A DNA stretch of 64,000 nt from Thalassobacillus cyri (lineage in GTDB: Bacteria; Bacillota; Bacilli; Bacillales; Halobacillaceae), in assembly GCF_900107755.1 (NCBI RefSeq), contig NZ_FNQR01000001.1, forward strand, positions 372,001-436,000, read 5' to 3'. Position 1 is the first letter of the stretch, and each line of letters starts with the position of its first letter. Shown piece by piece: positions 62,381-64,000 of the stretch. A program made the position numbers and the translations under genes. Under the pieces are notes generated by a model. That model saw nothing but the letters and a program-made list of their open reading frames with translations. It was not told where the DNA came from and did not search any database.

Positions 62381-62725
62381 TCACCTCTTTTCTGGGGATG
62401 TTTCTCTTTGTTCCGGTAAATTCAATCCCACTACGCCTGCAAGAATTAAAGTAGTGCCAAGGACCTTGACCATAGAAAGCGGCTCATGGAACAAGGATAC
62501 GGCGATGATGGTTACGACGACCACGCCGCCGCCCGACCAAATGGCGTTGATGATCCCGATTTCGCTGGAGCGGGTGATCACCACGTAAAGTGAAAGAGCA
62601 ATCCCATAGCAAGCCACTACAATCAATGTTGGCCCTGCCTTCGTGAACCCCTCGGAGATCTTCATGAAAGAAGTGCCGATTACTTCAAAGAAGATCGAAA
62701 AAGTTAACAGAAGATAGTTATTCAT
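62381..62725 (-). CDS. SMR family exporter subunit (partner with Glu14)
   Basis: A 114-residue small multidrug resistance protein with all features: Glu14 in 'SIFFEVIGTSFMKISEGFT', 'INAIWSGGGVVVVTIIAVSLFHEP' for helix 3, and 'TTLILAGVVGLNLPEQ' for helix 4, with a charged C-terminal extension. The pair resembles heterodimeric EbrAB- or YkkCD-type exporters. ATGGAGGTATCCAGC fits ATG 62725; the ATG 15 bases earlier is part of the ribosome binding site. Confidence 0.88.
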   Translation of the reverse strand: MNNYLLLTFSIFFEVIGTSFMKISEGFTKAGPTLIVVACYGIALSLYVVITRSSEIGIINAIWSGGGVVVVTIIAVSLFHEPLSMVKVLGTTLILAGVVGLNLPEQRETSPEKR

Positions 62726-62740
62726 GCTGGATACCTCCAT

Positions 62741-63047
62741 TTATCGTATGGTTTCCTTTGTTTTGAAAATTCGTTTTTTAACGATACCATCTTATCCAAT
62801 TATTGAAACGTAAAATACAGGTTAATTTAGATATTTTGAGATAGGAGTACTATCGGAATGCTGATTACAGAAAACGATTCTATATGGAGATTTGGGAGGC
62901 AGCATGAAAAATGAATGAAATATGAATTTACTTCGGTCAGAGGAGAGAAAGGGATAGCTCGTCCATCCAGGTAGTACGCATACCTGTTCTTTGAAGCAAG
63001 GTATTTACCAGATGGTGCACCATTGATCATTTTTGGAGGGGAGAAAG
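62741..63047. other. Gene-free stretch upstream of the SMR pair
   Basis: Contains the SMR promoter region, with GGTATCGTTAAAAAACGA and ACCATACGAT as possible half-sites on the minus strand. No supportable gene and no riboswitch fold were recognised. Confidence 0.4.
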
Positions 63048-63161
63048 ATTAGGGTCTGGGGCATTGTAGTGGCAACTGGTTGCTTGGGGCAATTACTTCA
63101 GCACCATGTGCCCTGGAGAAAGACCTATTTATCAACTGGTAAACAAATAACAAAAAGATAA
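63048..63161 (+). CDS. Possible 37-residue protein with ATT start
   Basis: TTTGGAGGGGAGAAAG, a good ribosome binding site, precedes an open frame whose first codon at ideal distance is ATT (63048). It reads 'RVWGIVVATGCLGQLLQHHV' and 'PWRKTYLSTGKQITKR', a hydrophobic segment with a basic tail, and ends inside a terminator hairpin. An ATT start is rare, so this may be a gene that lost its ATG. Confidence 0.3.
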   Translation: MRVWGIVVATGCLGQLLQHHVPWRKTYLSTGKQITKR

Positions 63162-63196
63162 GAGCAGGATCACACGGTGATTCTGCTCTCTTTCTG
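63161..63196. terminator. Terminator in the intergenic region
   Basis: AGAGCAGGATCAC / GTGATTCTGCTCT stem, one mismatch, then CTTTCT. Confidence 0.75.
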
Positions 63197-63249
63197 ACAC
63201 AGGCCACCAGGATTAATTAGAGTGATAGGGTTAATACATTAATGTTCGT

Positions 63250-63462
63250 TTAGTACATCGGAAACTCTCTTGGCATCATGTGATGGGATTGGTGTGATCC
63301 TTGCATTGCCATGTAATGTTGCTCCAGTTTCATCGCAGCCTGGAAATGCTTCTGATAAAAGTGCATATGTTTTTGCGGGTCGACATACTCATACCTTTTT
63401 GCCATTAATCCATAAAAACTAGCTTCACTTAACAGGTCTTTCATTTTTTGATCCATATGCAT
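63250..63462 (-). CDS. Small Met/His-rich protein
   Basis: A 70-residue soluble helical protein with 'MKDLLSEASFYGLMAKRYEYVDPQKHMHFYQKHFQAAMKLEQHY', ending in 'HQSHHMMPREFPMY', rich in Met and His. Such composition is seen in some sporulation-related or coat proteins, and the next gene is a spore gene. The family is not recognised. CAGGAGGTATTTTTTTC precedes the ATG. Confidence 0.65.
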   Translation of the reverse strand: MHMDQKMKDLLSEASFYGLMAKRYEYVDPQKHMHFYQKHFQAAMKLEQHYMAMQGSHQSHHMMPREFPMY

Positions 63463-63610
63463 GAAAAAAATACCTCCTGAAATTAATGTAGGTTACATAC
63501 ACACGGTATTCAATTAAATACATTTGGGTTGGGCGTTTATCTACTAAGGGAAAAGCTTAGAAAACTGGACCGGCTAAAGGAGGTAATCGCCAGCCAGCTT
63601 TTAAATGCAC

Positions 63611-63829
63611 TTATCGCTTGGCTGAAGCGGATCTTCGCCCTTTTTTTGAATGACTGGGGGTGGATGGATTCCATATATTGTTAGTGTTAATGAAATCGCC
63701 AGTATTGAGTGAACCAGCACCTGAATTGGAATTGGAAGTGTTCTTAGGGGCTAAGTAAAAGGAATCTCCGACATTCACGACCCCGCCACTTACACTATTA
63801 ATTTTTATTGGTCCGAGGTGTGATGGCAT
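63611..63829 (-). CDS. GerPA/GerPF-type spore germination protein
   Basis: A 72-residue protein of the PF10676 family (GerPA/GerPF). 'IKINSVSGGVVNVGDSFYLAPKNTSNSNSGAGSLNTGDF' shows the typical start, with glycine and asparagine repeats in the middle and a loose tail. GerP proteins affect passage of germinants through the spore coat. It is a single copy here, not in a gerPABCDEF operon. AAAGGAGTACCACC precedes the ATG. It marks the organism as a spore former. Confidence 0.85.
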   Translation of the reverse strand: MPSHLGPIKINSVSGGVVNVGDSFYLAPKNTSNSNSGAGSLNTGDFINTNNIWNPSTPSHSKKGRRSASAKR

Positions 63830-64000
63830 GGTGGTACTCCTTTCTTCTTAGAATGAACGATCAAAAATCGTGATTGTTCAATATCAATGTATACTTCTAT
63901 CACTATTGTATTGGTCAAGTGTAAGGAAGGAGTGTGTATTCACCTTCTTTTTACTGGAATTGATGACAGTACCTAAAGGAAAAATGGTAACGTGCACGAA

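Noticed and set aside
62741-62830. A guanidine (ykkC-type) riboswitch before the SMR pair
   Set aside because: The conserved ykkC motifs were not found in the leader; only A/T-rich sequence and possible half-sites are seen.

Overview
The window looks like chromosomal DNA from a spore-forming, low-GC Gram-positive rod of the family Bacillaceae. The grounds are the A/T-rich composition, strong AAGGAGG-type ribosome binding sites with frequent TTG and GTG starts, a GerPA/GerPF-type spore germination protein, a DUF3231 protein, a PhoD-TatA pair, paiA-paiB, ald with an AdeR-like regulator, and an alaT-alaR pair arranged as in Bacillus subtilis. The genus cannot be fixed from the sequence; a halophilic relative such as Halobacillus or Virgibacillus is only a guess.

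Region 1 (1-8.6 kb) is ordinary chromosome: the end of an aldehyde dehydrogenase, a catabolic glutamate dehydrogenase, a two-domain VOC protein, an unrecognised membrane protein, a metal-dependent cyclase, an ECF sigma factor with a DUF4179 partner, and a TauE-type permease.

Region 2 (8.6-36.9 kb) is an accessory, decaying island and the most unusual part. About nineteen copies of a degenerate ~34-bp element, all in the same orientation, are spread over 26 kb. Its consensus runs roughly from ATCTCGAAATCAAGTCTTCC to TTTAAGGGGGC. Typically one small plus-strand gene follows each copy: small membrane proteins, lipoproteins, DUF4269, esterase, VOC, DUF6366. Two companion hairpin modules are often attached to the element. 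Several gene fragments end at or begin beside a copy (CBS protein, histidine phosphatase, PaiA), one gene with its promoter and terminator occurs twice, and one segment is a chimera of two broken genes. This resembles a cassette-like gene store, but no recombinase is visible. The same region holds a HEPN-MNT toxin-antitoxin pair, marR-paiA-paiB with a deletion at the marR/paiA junction, ald-adeR, a CarD-type regulator and a cold-shock protein. It has an unusually high number of frameshifted genes.

Region 3 (37-64 kb) is mostly intact chromosome: DUF488, three overlooked small proteins, phoD-tatA behind a well-formed candidate Pho box, a degenerate endonuclease/exonuclease/phosphatase-fold protein, DUF1801 proteins, a thioesterase left behind by a broken carnitine dehydrogenase gene, a beta-glucoside PTS operon with a divergent GntR regulator, DMT and MFS exporters, alaT-alaR, a DNA glycosylase, a YceI protein behind MhqR-like palindromes, a paired SMR exporter and spore-related small proteins.

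Other repeats include a GTGCCTG...CAGGCAC hairpin family and two intergenic arrays with a ~21-bp period. No tRNA, rRNA, CRISPR array or intact insertion sequence was seen.
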